Shown here: positions 17,254 through 25,994 of the stretch, piece after piece | How positions within the stretch are numbered: position 1 is the first letter of the stretch | Layout of the letters: every line of letters starts with the position of its first letter | Source of the DNA: Saprospiraceae bacterium | GTDB lineage: Bacteria; Bacteroidota; Bacteroidia; Chitinophagales; Saprospiraceae | Assembly: GCA_020630955.1 (NCBI GenBank) | Contig: JAHDIE010000008.1 | Location: 4,238 to 62,412, forward strand | Length of the DNA: 58,175 nt | Direction: 5' to 3' | Program-made: the position numbers and the translations under genes | The notes under the pieces: model-generated | Seen by the model: only the letters and a program-made list of their open reading frames with translations | Database searches by the model: none | What the model was told of the DNA's origin: nothing

Positions 17254-17783
17254 CTGGTGGTAAATTTAAAGGATTACGCTTCAATCCACCTGCGGATAAA
17301 TGGCCTACCAGACCTACCACGGATTTTTCTAAGGAGGCAATGTATAATATACTGACGAACCGAATTGATTTTGAGAAAGTCAGATTTTTGGATTTATTTG
17401 GAGGAACAGGGAATCACTGTTATGAATGCATTTCAAGAGGTGCACTTAGTGCTACCTATGTTGATAAATTTGGACCAGCCGTGAGTTTTGTAAAATCTAT
17501 GGCATCAAAGTTTGAGATCGAAGATCAATTACGGATTTTGAAAATGGATGTTTTTAAATACATCAAGACAAGTTCGGATACATATAATTTAATCTTTGCA
17601 GGTCCTCCATATCCTCTAAAGAACATACCCGATATTGCAAAAATCATCATGGAAGGAGATCTTTTAGAGAAAGATGGAACCCTAATTGTTGAGCACAATC
17701 CAAGGGAGAAGCTCGAAAACATGCACGGATTTGTCGAAATGCGAAAATATGGACAGACAATATTCAGCTTTTTCCAACATTAG
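17244..17783 (+). CDS. rsmD: RsmD-family 16S rRNA (guanine-N2) methyltransferase, altered motif IV
   Basis: Methylates G966 of 16S rRNA using S-adenosylmethionine. The family opening MRITGGKFKGLRFNPP, PTTDFSKEAMYNIL, and SAM motif I FLDLFGGTGNHCYECISRGA are intact. The catalytic (N/D)PPY motif, however, reads GPPY (Gly120), from GGT where GAT would give Asp. The Asp/Asn side chain normally contacts the target amino group, so activity may be reduced or lost. The 179-residue length is normal. It overlaps DUF3822 by 10 bp. Confidence 0.85.
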   Translation: MRITGGKFKGLRFNPPADKWPTRPTTDFSKEAMYNILTNRIDFEKVRFLDLFGGTGNHCYECISRGALSATYVDKFGPAVSFVKSMASKFEIEDQLRILKMDVFKYIKTSSDTYNLIFAGPPYPLKNIPDIAKIIMEGDLLEKDGTLIVEHNPREKLENMHGFVEMRKYGQTIFSFFQH

Positions 17784-17795
17784 TAGACTTTATCC

Positions 17796-17803
17796 TACCT
17801 TTG
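17796..17803 (+). promoter_or_regulatory. Candidate argS -7 element (TACCTTTG)
   Basis: A perfect TAnnTTTG ending 6 bases before the argS ATG. If used, the mRNA would be leaderless or nearly so. Confidence 0.4.
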
Positions 17804-17809
17804 TAGACG

Positions 17810-19660
17810 ATGAAGAATAAAGGTATAATTGCAGAAATTCAGGTGCTTATTGCAAATGGCATATCAAACATTTATGGAAATGAGATAAATCCTGATTCCG
17901 TTGTGATCAATCAAACCAAAAAAGAATTTGAAGGTGACTACACAGTAGTTCTGTTTCCCTTTGTTAAACAGCTTAGAACAAGCCCTATGGATCTTGGGGA
18001 TAAACTTTCAGAATACCTAAAGTCAGAAAGTTCAAAAATAATTGGAGTATCTCTTGTTTCTGGATTTTTGAATGTTCAATTAAGTGATCAAGCCTGGAAG
18101 GATCAACTTTCTCTAATTTCAAATCAAGAGAATTATGGAGAAAGGGTAGGAAATGGAAAAACTTTTATGGTTGAATTTTCTTCTCCCAATACCAATAAGC
18201 CGCTTCACCTTGGTCACATACGAAATATTTTACTTGGAGATTCCTGCGGTAAAATATATAAAGTAATGGGCTACAAAGTGATCGTAACTCAAGTAATCAA
18301 CGATAGAGGAATTGCTGTATGTAAAAGCATGTATGCTTGGAGTAAGTTATCAGATGGCGAAACTCCGGATTCAGCAAATTTAAAAGGAGATCATTTTGTT
18401 GGTAAATATTATGTTAAATACAACCAGTTGTTGGAGCAAGAATACCAAAGCTGGCAAAAAACAGATACCGCTAAAAATCTTTATAAAGAAAAAGCAAAAG
18501 AGGGTCAAAGTGTAGAAGACTATTTTAAATCATATAAAAATCAATACTTCAACGAATTTAGTAAGATTGGAGCTGAGACAAAGGAAATGTTATTAAAATG
18601 GGAGTCAGGGGATAGTGAAACAGTAGCTTTATGGCAAAAATTGAACAGTTGGGTTTATGAAGGTTTTGATGTAACCTATAAAAATCTTGGTGTTGAATTT
18701 ACCAAAAACTACTATGAATCTGACACCTACAAACTTGGAAGATCTGCGGTGGAAGAGCATTTGGAAAAAGGTTTGTTTGAGAGACGTGAAGATGGCAGTA
18801 TTTGGGTAAATTTAGAGGACATTGGAATGGATAAAAAGATTTTACTGCGTTCGGATGGAACTTCTCTTTATATAACACAAGATATTGGTACTGCAAATGT
18901 TAGATACGAAGATTTTCATCCTGACAAAATGGTTTATGTAGTCGGGGATGAACAGGATTATCATTTCAAAGTTTTGTTTGAGATTTTAAAGAGAATGGGT
19001 AAACCTTATGCGGATGGAATGTATCATCTTTCCTATGGTATGGTAGATTTACCAACAGGTAAGATGAAATCTAGAGAAGGGACCATTGTTGATGCAGATG
19101 ATTTACTGGTAGAAGTAATTAAAGAAGCTGCGGATGCAGCGAAAGAAGTTGGGTCGTTAGATGACTTACCCATTGGAGAACAAGAAGAGATTTTTAGAAA
19201 GATTGGAATGGGTGCGTTAAAATATCAACTGATCAGAATCAATCCTCGAAAAAGAATAACTTTTGATCCTGCGGCATCAATTGATATGCAAGGGGTGACT
19301 GGTCCTTATATTCAAAATGCCTATGTAAGAATTCAATCAATATTAAGAAGGTTAGGAGAGGGTTATAATCAAAATGAAGGTGAATATACGTTGTTTGAGG
19401 ACGAAAAAGAATTGCTCATTTTGATGAATCATTATCCTTATACCATCAAGGAGGCAGCAGATAATTATGACCCGTCAATTGTTGCAACTTTTTCATATAA
19501 CTTGGCAAAGGCATTTCATAGGTTTTATCAGGAAAGGTCATTGCTGAACGCAGAAAGTGAGGAAGCGAAAAACTTTAGAATAAAACTTATAAGAGAGGTT
19601 GCTAAAGTGCTAAAATTATCCATGGCACTGCTGGGAATTGAGATGCCAAACAGAATGTAA
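17810..19660 (+). CDS. argS: Arginyl-tRNA synthetase
   Basis: Class I aminoacyl-tRNA synthetase. The N-terminal Add-1 domain precedes EFSSPNTNKPLHLGHIRN (the HIGH motif). GKMKSREGTIVDADDLL is the KMSK-equivalent loop, and a DALR anticodon-binding domain closes the C-terminus (from about residue 500, ending ALLGIEMPNRM). The 616-residue length is close to the Bacteroidota norm. The ATG at 17810 is 27 bp after rsmD. glnS follows 24 bp downstream on the same strand. Confidence 0.97.
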   Translation: MKNKGIIAEIQVLIANGISNIYGNEINPDSVVINQTKKEFEGDYTVVLFPFVKQLRTSPMDLGDKLSEYLKSESSKIIGVSLVSGFLNVQLSDQAWKDQLSLISNQENYGERVGNGKTFMVEFSSPNTNKPLHLGHIRNILLGDSCGKIYKVMGYKVIVTQVINDRGIAVCKSMYAWSKLSDGETPDSANLKGDHFVGKYYVKYNQLLEQEYQSWQKTDTAKNLYKEKAKEGQSVEDYFKSYKNQYFNEFSKIGAETKEMLLKWESGDSETVALWQKLNSWVYEGFDVTYKNLGVEFTKNYYESDTYKLGRSAVEEHLEKGLFERREDGSIWVNLEDIGMDKKILLRSDGTSLYITQDIGTANVRYEDFHPDKMVYVVGDEQDYHFKVLFEILKRMGKPYADGMYHLSYGMVDLPTGKMKSREGTIVDADDLLVEVIKEAADAAKEVGSLDDLPIGEQEEIFRKIGMGALKYQLIRINPRKRITFDPAASIDMQGVTGPYIQNAYVRIQSILRRLGEGYNQNEGEYTLFEDEKELLILMNHYPYTIKEAADNYDPSIVATFSYNLAKAFHRFYQERSLLNAESEEAKNFRIKLIREVAKVLKLSMALLGIEMPNRM

Positions 19661-19684
19661 TATTATCAAATACAAAGTAATAAC

Positions 19685-21355
19685 TTGGAACTAGAAAAAT
19701 CATATAATTTCATTGAGCAAGAAATAGATAACGACATCAAAAACGAGCGTTACCCAAAACATGTACATACTAGGTTTCCACCTGAACCCAACGGTTTCTT
19801 GCACATTGGTCATGCAACAGCGATTTGTTTTAATTTTGGTATCGCTAAAAAGTTTGGAGGAAAAACCAATTTGAGATTTGATGATACAAATCCAACAACT
19901 GAGAAAACACTGTATGTTGAATCGATTAAAGAAGATATCAAATGGTTAGGATTTCAATGGGAAGGGGAGGCTTTATTCGCTTCGGATTATTTTGATACCT
20001 TGTATGAATATGCAATAAAGCTTATCAAAGATGGTAATGCCTATGTTGATGATTCGACCGTTGAAGAAATTGCAGAACAAAAAGGTACACCAACAGAACC
20101 AGGAAAAATATCTCCCTACAGAGATCGAAGCATAGAGGAGAATCTTGAACTTTTTGTAGGTATGAAAGAAGGCAAATATGAAGACGGTTCAAGAGTCTTA
20201 AGGGCAAAGGTGGATATGAGTTCACCAAACATGCACATGCGTGATCCCATCATATATAGAATTAAAAAGGAGCCACACCATCGAACTGGTGATGATTGGT
20301 GTATCTATCCCATGTATGATTTTGCGCATGGTCAGTCAGATTCTATTGAAAATATAACACATAGTCTTTGTTCTTTAGAATTTAAACACCACAGACCTTT
20401 GTACAATTGGTTTATTGATAAACTTGATATTTTTCCATCTCGTCAGATTGAATTTGCAAGACGGAATTTGTCTTACATGATAACTTCTAAGCGAAAGCTG
20501 AAAAAATTGGTTGATGAAGGGGTAGTTACAGGTTGGGACGATCCTAGAATGTCTACAATATCTGGTCTCAGGAGAAGAGGTTATCCAGCACAGGCAATTA
20601 GAGATTTCTGTGACGAGGTTGGAATGGCTAAGCGAGACAATGTGATTGAAATTGAGTTGTTGGAATCCTTTGTCAGAGATGTTTTAAATAAAACGGCCAA
20701 TAGGATCATGGTAGTTGAAGATCCCATCAAAATGGTAATTACTAATTACCCTGAATCACAAAAAGAAATCTTATTGGCAGATAATAATCAAGAAGATGAG
20801 ACAGCAGGAAAGAGAGAGATCCCTTTCGGTAAATATGTTTATATTGATCGAACAGACTTTATGGAAGACCCACCTAAAAAGTATTTTAGATTGGCTCCGG
20901 GTAAATTGGTGAGATTGAAAAGTGCTTATATCGTTGAGTACGAAGGACACGATAAAGATGAAGATGGGAATGTGGTAGAAATCCGAGTAAAGTATTTTGA
21001 TAATACCAAAAGTGGAGAAGACAATAGTGGAATAAAAGCCAAAGGGGTATTGCATTGGGTACCAGCCGATGAGTCTGTCAAAGTTAAGTTAAACAACTAT
21101 GACAAATTGTATACTGATCCAACCCCTGCCTCACATGAAGGGAAAGACATTTTGGAGTTTATTAATCCAAATTCTTTGATTGTAAATGATAAAGCCTTAG
21201 CGGAGCCTACAATCAGAAATTCGAAGGAGATGGATCAGTTTCAACTTTTTAGGAAAGGTTATTATGTAGTAGATAGAGAAAGTAATGAAGATATGATAAC
21301 TTTGAATAAGACAGTAGAGTTAAAAAGCTCTTGGGACAAAAAAAAGAAAAACTAA
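19685..21355 (+). CDS. glnS: Glutaminyl-tRNA synthetase
   Basis: Charges tRNA-Gln directly. RFPPEPNGFLHIGHATAIC contains the HIGH motif, RFDDTNPTTEKT follows, and MITSKRKLKKLV is the KMSKS-like loop. The C-terminal two beta-barrel anticodon-binding region (about residues 340-550) is complete. The start is a TTG at 19685; the frame has no ATG between the upstream stop and the conserved N-terminus. A GlnRS means the organism need not use the GatCAB amidotransferase route for tRNA-Gln. pyrR follows 3 bp later. Confidence 0.96.
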   Translation: MELEKSYNFIEQEIDNDIKNERYPKHVHTRFPPEPNGFLHIGHATAICFNFGIAKKFGGKTNLRFDDTNPTTEKTLYVESIKEDIKWLGFQWEGEALFASDYFDTLYEYAIKLIKDGNAYVDDSTVEEIAEQKGTPTEPGKISPYRDRSIEENLELFVGMKEGKYEDGSRVLRAKVDMSSPNMHMRDPIIYRIKKEPHHRTGDDWCIYPMYDFAHGQSDSIENITHSLCSLEFKHHRPLYNWFIDKLDIFPSRQIEFARRNLSYMITSKRKLKKLVDEGVVTGWDDPRMSTISGLRRRGYPAQAIRDFCDEVGMAKRDNVIEIELLESFVRDVLNKTANRIMVVEDPIKMVITNYPESQKEILLADNNQEDETAGKREIPFGKYVYIDRTDFMEDPPKKYFRLAPGKLVRLKSAYIVEYEGHDKDEDGNVVEIRVKYFDNTKSGEDNSGIKAKGVLHWVPADESVKVKLNNYDKLYTDPTPASHEGKDILEFINPNSLIVNDKALAEPTIRNSKEMDQFQLFRKGYYVVDRESNEDMITLNKTVELKSSWDKKKKN

Positions 21356-21358
21356 AAA

Positions 21359-21919
21359 TTGGCATCAGGCAGAGTCATATTATCACCCGAAAGATTTAAT
21401 CTTATATTACACAGATTAGCTCATCAAATTATTGAAAACTACAATGAATTTGAAGATGCATGTATAGTTGGAATCCAAGAAAAAGGAGTAAAGTTAAGTC
21501 AAGAACTGATAAACCTATTGAAGCAAGAACTTGGAGACAAGATCAATATACCTTTTGGTAAACTTGATATTTCATTTTATAGGGATGATTACCGATCAAG
21601 AGAAAAACCAATTAAGGTATCACCTACAGATTTGGAATTTTCCTTAGATGGAAAGAGAGTCTTGTTGATAGATGACGTATTATACTCCGGACGAACCATT
21701 CAAGCTGCCTTGTCAGCCTTGCAAGATTTTGGAAGACCATCCAAAGTTGACCTTTTGGTTATGGTTGATCGCCGATTCAATAGGGAACTTCCAATCAAAC
21801 CAAACTATCTTGGTATCACAGTTGATGCTGTCGATGAAGCTTATGTCAAGGTAGCCTGGGATGATAAAAGGGAAAAACATAAAATTCAGATTTTTTCAGC
21901 CGATAAAGACAATGTATGA
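21359..21919 (+). CDS. pyrR: PyrR-type uracil phosphoribosyltransferase
   Basis: A type I phosphoribosyltransferase that makes UMP from uracil and PRPP. In some bacteria it also regulates pyr operons by RNA binding. The PRPP loop RVLLIDDVLYSGRTIQAAL (about residues 100-118) and ACIVGIQEKGVKLSQEL are characteristic. The start is TTG at 21359. It overlaps pyrB by 4 bp (ATGA), so the two are coupled. Only 3 bp separates it from glnS, so no PyrR-binding attenuator can precede this gene; local regulation by attenuation is not supported. Confidence 0.9.
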   Translation: MASGRVILSPERFNLILHRLAHQIIENYNEFEDACIVGIQEKGVKLSQELINLLKQELGDKINIPFGKLDISFYRDDYRSREKPIKVSPTDLEFSLDGKRVLLIDDVLYSGRTIQAALSALQDFGRPSKVDLLVMVDRRFNRELPIKPNYLGITVDAVDEAYVKVAWDDKREKHKIQIFSADKDNV

Positions 21920-22860
21920 GCCATCTGGAAATGAGTACAAAACATTTGTTGGGGATTAAATACATTACAAAAGATGATATTGATCTCATTTTCCAAACCG
22001 CCGACAACTTCAAAGAGGTTATTAATAGACCCATTAAAAAAGTTCCAACCTTAAGAGACATTACCGTTGCCAATCTATTTTTTGAAAATTCAACTAGAAC
22101 AAGAATATCATTTGAATTGGCAGAAAAAAGGCTGTCAGCTGATACAGTAAATTTTTCAGCCAGTAGCAGTTCCGTCAAAAAAGGAGAAACTTTATTAGAT
22201 ACAGTAAACAATATTTTATCTATGAAAGTAGATATGATTGTTATGAGGCATCCAGCACCTGGAGCCCATTTGTTTTTGTCTAAGCACATTGATGTTAATA
22301 TTATCAATGCAGGAGATGGAACCCACGAACATCCAACTCAGGCATTATTGGATGGTTATTCTATGCGTGAAAAAGTGGGAGAGATTGAAGGAAAGAAGGT
22401 CGTGATTGTCGGAGACATACTGCATTCCAGAGTAGCTCTAAGTAATATTTTCTGCTTAAAGAAACTTGGAGCAGAGGTTATGGTGTGCGGCCCTCCAACT
22501 TTGATTCCAAAACACATTAAGAAGCTTGGAGTCCATGTTAGTTATGATATTAACGAAGCATTAAAATGGTGTGATATCGCTAATGTGTTGAGAATACAAT
22601 TAGAAAGACAAAATATAAATTACATACCATCTTTGAGAGAATATTCCATGTATTATGGTATTAAGAAATCTATGTTGGATAGATTGGATAAGGATATCAT
22701 CATTATGCATCCAGGGCCCATCAACAGAGGCGTTGAACTCTCCAGCGATGTAGCTGATTCAGAACACTCCATCATTCTAGACCAGGTAGAAAATGGTGTT
22801 GCTGTCCGAATGGCTGTATTATATCTGTTGGCAGGAAAGCGAAATCTGGCAAAAACTTAA
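21916..22860 (+). CDS. pyrB: Aspartate carbamoyltransferase catalytic subunit
   Basis: Condenses carbamoyl phosphate and aspartate in UMP synthesis. The carbamoyl-phosphate loop FENSTRTRISFELAE, the loop ASSSSVKKGETLLDT and MRHPAPGAHLFLS are clear, and HEHPTQALLDGYSM and MHPGPINRGVEL follow. The 314-residue length is normal. Its start overlaps the pyrR stop. No regulatory pyrI gene follows. Confidence 0.96.
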   Translation: MSHLEMSTKHLLGIKYITKDDIDLIFQTADNFKEVINRPIKKVPTLRDITVANLFFENSTRTRISFELAEKRLSADTVNFSASSSSVKKGETLLDTVNNILSMKVDMIVMRHPAPGAHLFLSKHIDVNIINAGDGTHEHPTQALLDGYSMREKVGEIEGKKVVIVGDILHSRVALSNIFCLKKLGAEVMVCGPPTLIPKHIKKLGVHVSYDINEALKWCDIANVLRIQLERQNINYIPSLREYSMYYGIKKSMLDRLDKDIIIMHPGPINRGVELSSDVADSEHSIILDQVENGVAVRMAVLYLLAGKRNLAKT

Positions 22861-22953
22861 AATTTACTTAAAGTGCTAAGCTTCAAGAATCAATATCATT
22901 ACAAATACATTATGATAGAGAATAACAATATTCAATGTAGAAAAAAACAATTC

Positions 22954-24357
22954 ATGCGATATCTTCTGCCAATTGTCCTGACTTGCTTGATGATCTCCGT
23001 CAATGCTCAACACGATATTAAGATCAAAATTAACGATTACCCAAATGATACTTTGATTGTAGGATATTATTTGGGAGACAAACAGCTGGTGCATGATACC
23101 TTAATGGCCTCAAAGCCTGGCCGTTTTGAAATGAAGGGAGACAGTACTTTAAATAAAGGGTTTTACCTTTTATTGACCATTCCTGACAATAAAATAGTTC
23201 AGTTCTTGATAGATGACGATCAAGAGTTTGACCTGGAAACCTCCAATAACACGCTTGAGGTTGTAAAATTTAAAGGTTCAAAAGATAATCAATTATTTAG
23301 TGAGTATGTGTCGTTTTTAGCGAAGCATAGACCTAAAGCTGATGAACTAAGAGAAAAAATAGAAGCCCTTGAGTTGGATGATCCATTGAGAGAAACATAC
23401 ATGAATGAGCTAGATGCTTTTGATAGAAAAGTAGAAGCAGAGCAAAACATCATTACCAAAGAATATCCCAATAGTTTGACTGCCATGTTGATTAATTCTA
23501 ATACAGGAATAGATTTTCCAGATTTTGAAGGTGATGAGAAGGAGGTAAAAATGAAAACTTGGCAGTACTATAAAAAACATTACTTTGATCATATTGATCT
23601 AGGACATGCAGCATCATTAAGGACTCCATTTCTAGATAAAAGGGTAAAGTACTACCTTAAAAATCTCACTCCGAATATGCCAGACTCCATTATTCGAAGT
23701 ATGGATTATTTGTTAGAACAGATGAGGCCTGCACCGGAGACTTTTCGGTATTATCTTAGCAGTTTTCTCAATGAATATATTCAATCAAAGATTGTAGGAA
23801 TGGATGCTGTGTATGTACATCTTGCAGAGAAGTACTATGCAAATGGGGATGCCCCTTGGCTTGATGAAGAAACTACCAACACTATTGTTGACAATGCTAT
23901 GGATATCAAACCAGTGTTAATTGGGGAAACAGCAGCAAATATTCAGGTCTATTTAGAAGATGAAACCCCTCTGAAAATTAGTGATATTGATTACGAATAT
24001 CTTGTTGTTATGTTCTGGGCACCCGATTGTGGCCACTGTAAAAAAGCAATGCCGGCAGTCGTTGAGTTTTATGAAGAATATAAAGATAAAGGGGTCAAAC
24101 TTTTGGCGATATGCACAAAACACAGGGATAAAACACAATCCTGTTGGGATATGTTAGAAGATAAAAATATGACTGGATTTATTAATGCAGCTGATACCAA
24201 TCACCGATCATTGTTTAAAATTAAATACAATGTCAAAACAACTCCTAAGATTTTTATTCTTGATCCAGATAGGAAGATTTTAATGAAAAATATTGGAGGT
24301 GCACAATTAAAGGAAGTGATGGAAGAGCTGTTTAGAAGAGAGAGAGAGGGAATGTAA
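22954..24357 (+). CDS. TlpA-family thioredoxin-like protein with DUF4369/DUF5106 domains
   Basis: A periplasmic disulfide oxidoreductase-like protein. I chose the ATG at 22954, whose product begins with a signal peptide (MRYLLPIVLTCLMISVNAQ). The longer frame from a GTG at 22873 adds 27 residues with no signal character. A DUF4369-like beta domain (about 20-120) is followed by a helical DUF5106-like region. The C-terminal thioredoxin domain has the redox motif WAPDCGHCKKAMP and the cis-proline segment KTTPKIFILD. Such proteins are common in Bacteroidota and probably reduce or resolve exported thiols. It may be cotranscribed with pyrB, 93 bp upstream. Confidence 0.87.
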   Translation: MRYLLPIVLTCLMISVNAQHDIKIKINDYPNDTLIVGYYLGDKQLVHDTLMASKPGRFEMKGDSTLNKGFYLLLTIPDNKIVQFLIDDDQEFDLETSNNTLEVVKFKGSKDNQLFSEYVSFLAKHRPKADELREKIEALELDDPLRETYMNELDAFDRKVEAEQNIITKEYPNSLTAMLINSNTGIDFPDFEGDEKEVKMKTWQYYKKHYFDHIDLGHAASLRTPFLDKRVKYYLKNLTPNMPDSIIRSMDYLLEQMRPAPETFRYYLSSFLNEYIQSKIVGMDAVYVHLAEKYYANGDAPWLDEETTNTIVDNAMDIKPVLIGETAANIQVYLEDETPLKISDIDYEYLVVMFWAPDCGHCKKAMPAVVEFYEEYKDKGVKLLAICTKHRDKTQSCWDMLEDKNMTGFINAADTNHRSLFKIKYNVKTTPKIFILDPDRKILMKNIGGAQLKEVMEELFRREREGM

Positions 24358-24421
24358 TCTTAATATTGCTGGTGTATAGAACATTTAGATAAAACTTCAC
24401 GTTTATTAAGCAGATATATGG

Positions 24422-24429
24422 TATTTTTG
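24422..24429 (+). promoter_or_regulatory. Candidate -7 element (TATTTTTG) before the DEAD-derived gene
   Basis: A perfect TAnnTTTG with a TTTA about 16 bp upstream near the -33 position. It would give a leader of about 80 bases that contains the hairpin at 24484-24501. Confidence 0.45.
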
Positions 24430-24483
24430 TAATATCTGATTCCAACTGAGAACAAACATCCATTATTAATCAACAAAAAGAGA

Positions 24484-24501
24484 AGTAAGCAATGGCTTAC
24501 T
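24484..24501 (+). promoter_or_regulatory. Leader hairpin upstream of the DEAD-derived gene
   Basis: AGTAAGC-AATG-GCTTACT forms a perfect 7-bp stem with a 4-base loop, ending 14 bases before the ATG at 24516. It has no U-tract, so it is not a terminator. A role in translation control is inference. Confidence 0.4.
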
Positions 24502-24515
24502 AGAAGCTATAAAAT

Positions 24516-25322
24516 ATGTCGTTTACTAAATTGAAGTTAATTGATCCTTTATTAAAGGCAATTGAAGAAAGAGGGTACAAAGAAGCAACATTCATACAAA
24601 AGAAGGCAATCCCAAAAATCTTAGAACGTAAGAATCTTTTGGGCATCGCAAAGACTGGAACAGGCAAGACTGCCTCTTATACGATCCCCGTTGTACAGCT
24701 AATCCATAGAATTGATAAAAAATCGACAGGTAAGCCGACTTTACGTGTGCTGGTGTTAACACCAAATGATAAATTAAGTCTTCAGGCGGGAAAAAGTTTT
24801 AGCGATTATGCAAAACACACAATTGTAAAACATGCTGTAATTACTAATTTGAAGGATCAAGATCAAATGGGTCTTCTGTCGAATGGAGTAAATGTATTGA
24901 TTAGTAACATTGATAATGTCAATCCACTTAAAAAAGATAACCAAAGCATTTTTGATGAAATAAAGATTCTGGTTTTGGATGAATTTGACAAAATGCTTGC
25001 ATCGAACTCTAATAAAGAAATCGAAAATATATTAAGTTTTGTGCCCAAGGACATTCAAACCCTGTGTTTCAGCGGAAAGATGGGAGACGACATTAAATCA
25101 CTTCTTGGCGAAAGGTTAAAAGACGCCGAGAAATTTGAAGTCAAAGCCCAAGTTAAAAAGGGAGAGAAAAATAAAAAGAAAGATAAAGGAAGTCAAAGAA
25201 ATGGGGATAATATAAAAGGAAAGTCCAAAAAGAAAAAAGTCAAAAAGAAAAAAGGCGGTAGACAAAGTACAGAGATGTCAGATAAGTTAAAAGCAAAGTT
25301 TCTCTGGCCATTGGAGAAGTAG
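24516..25322 (+). CDS. DEAD-box helicase-derived protein: N-terminal RecA domain only, Lys-rich tail
   Basis: The first 205 residues align by eye with the RecA1 domain of DEAD-box RNA helicases. The Q-motif glutamine (Q28), the P-loop AKTGTGKT (K51) and the aspartate/glutamate of motif II survive. Motif Ia reads TPNDKL, motif Ib SNIDNV, motif II DEFD instead of DEAD (155-158) and motif III SGK instead of SAT (186-188). The second RecA domain is entirely missing. The remaining 60 residues are a lysine-rich tail (about 213-250). The frame is intact and the following 18 bp lead straight to a gene on the other strand, so this is not a simple frameshift. It probably binds RNA and perhaps nucleotide; unwinding is unlikely. 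Confidence 0.8.
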   Translation: MSFTKLKLIDPLLKAIEERGYKEATFIQKKAIPKILERKNLLGIAKTGTGKTASYTIPVVQLIHRIDKKSTGKPTLRVLVLTPNDKLSLQAGKSFSDYAKHTIVKHAVITNLKDQDQMGLLSNGVNVLISNIDNVNPLKKDNQSIFDEIKILVLDEFDKMLASNSNKEIENILSFVPKDIQTLCFSGKMGDDIKSLLGERLKDAEKFEVKAQVKKGEKNKKKDKGSQRNGDNIKGKSKKKKVKKKKGGRQSTEMSDKLKAKFLWPLEK

Positions 25323-25340
25323 TTGGCAAACTATTATTTT

Positions 25341-25994
25341 TTATTCCACAATTCTCCCATCCACAATATCAAAACTGATATCACAAACTTGAGCGAGATA
25401 GGCATCATGCGTAACAATAACAAAAGTCTGATTCATTTCATTTTTTAGTTTTTGAATAAGATTGTGAACTTCTTCTGATGTTCCTTGATCTAAATTACCA
25501 GTAGGTTCATCTGCAAAAACTACTTTTGGATTGTTGATCAATGCTCTTGCAAATGCAACTCTTTGTTGTTCGCCGCCTGACATCTCATTGGGTTTGTGTT
25601 CAAATCGATGTGATAATTCGAGATAATCTAATAACTCCTTTGCTTTTTTGAATGCTTGGTTTTTGTTATTTGAATTCACCATCGCAGGGATGGCAACATT
25701 CTCAACGGCTGTAAATTCATTCAATAAATGATGGAATTGAAAAACAAATCCAATTTTATTGTTTCTTATTTGAGCTAGCTCTTTGCTTTTTAGTTCAGCT
25801 ACGCATTGGTCCTCTAGAAATACCTTTCCTTGATCTGGGTTGTCTAAAGTTCCCAATATTTGCAATAAGGTACTTTTACCTGCACCAGATTTGCCCATTA
25901 TTGCAACTGTTTTACCTTTAGGAATGATCAAATCAATCCCTTTTAATACTTTGACATCCTCATAGGATTTATGGATGTTTTCTGCTCGTATCAT
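25341..25994 (-). CDS. lolD: LolD-type ABC transporter ATP-binding protein
   Basis: ATPase of a MacB/LolCDE-type exporter, probably extracting lipoproteins from the inner membrane. The Walker A GKSGAGKST, Q-loop QFHHLLNEFTAVENV, signature MSGGEQQRVAFARAL, Walker B VVFADEPTGNLD and H-loop VTHD are all present. The 217-residue length is typical. The permease is not adjacent, as is frequent in Bacteroidota. A macrolide or other exporter ATPase cannot be excluded. Confidence 0.88.
   Translation of the reverse strand: MIRAENIHKSYEDVKVLKGIDLIIPKGKTVAIMGKSGAGKSTLLQILGTLDNPDQGKVFLEDQCVAELKSKELAQIRNNKIGFVFQFHHLLNEFTAVENVAIPAMVNSNNKNQAFKKAKELLDYLELSHRFEHKPNEMSGGEQQRVAFARALINNPKVVFADEPTGNLDQGTSEEVHNLIQKLKNEMNQTFVIVTHDAYLAQVCDISFDIVDGRIVE

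Noticed and set aside
20771-21055. 94-codon minus-strand ORF inside glnS
   Set aside because: Antisense shadow of a clear synthetase gene; hydrophobic and Ile-rich as expected from complementing acidic and lysine codons.
21300-21360. Possible PyrR attenuator between glnS and pyrR
   Set aside because: The gap is 3 bp; no antiterminator/terminator pair can fit, and no hairpin with a T-run is seen at the end of glnS.
24492-24503. ATG GCT TAC TAG within the leader hairpin of the DEAD-derived gene
   Set aside because: Three codons inside a structural stem; the stem explains the sequence better than an upstream ORF does.
25323-25340. Missing helicase C-terminal domain caused by a frameshift
   Set aside because: Only 18 bp separate the stop codon from the LolD-type gene on the other strand, and no helicase-C motifs appear in any frame there.
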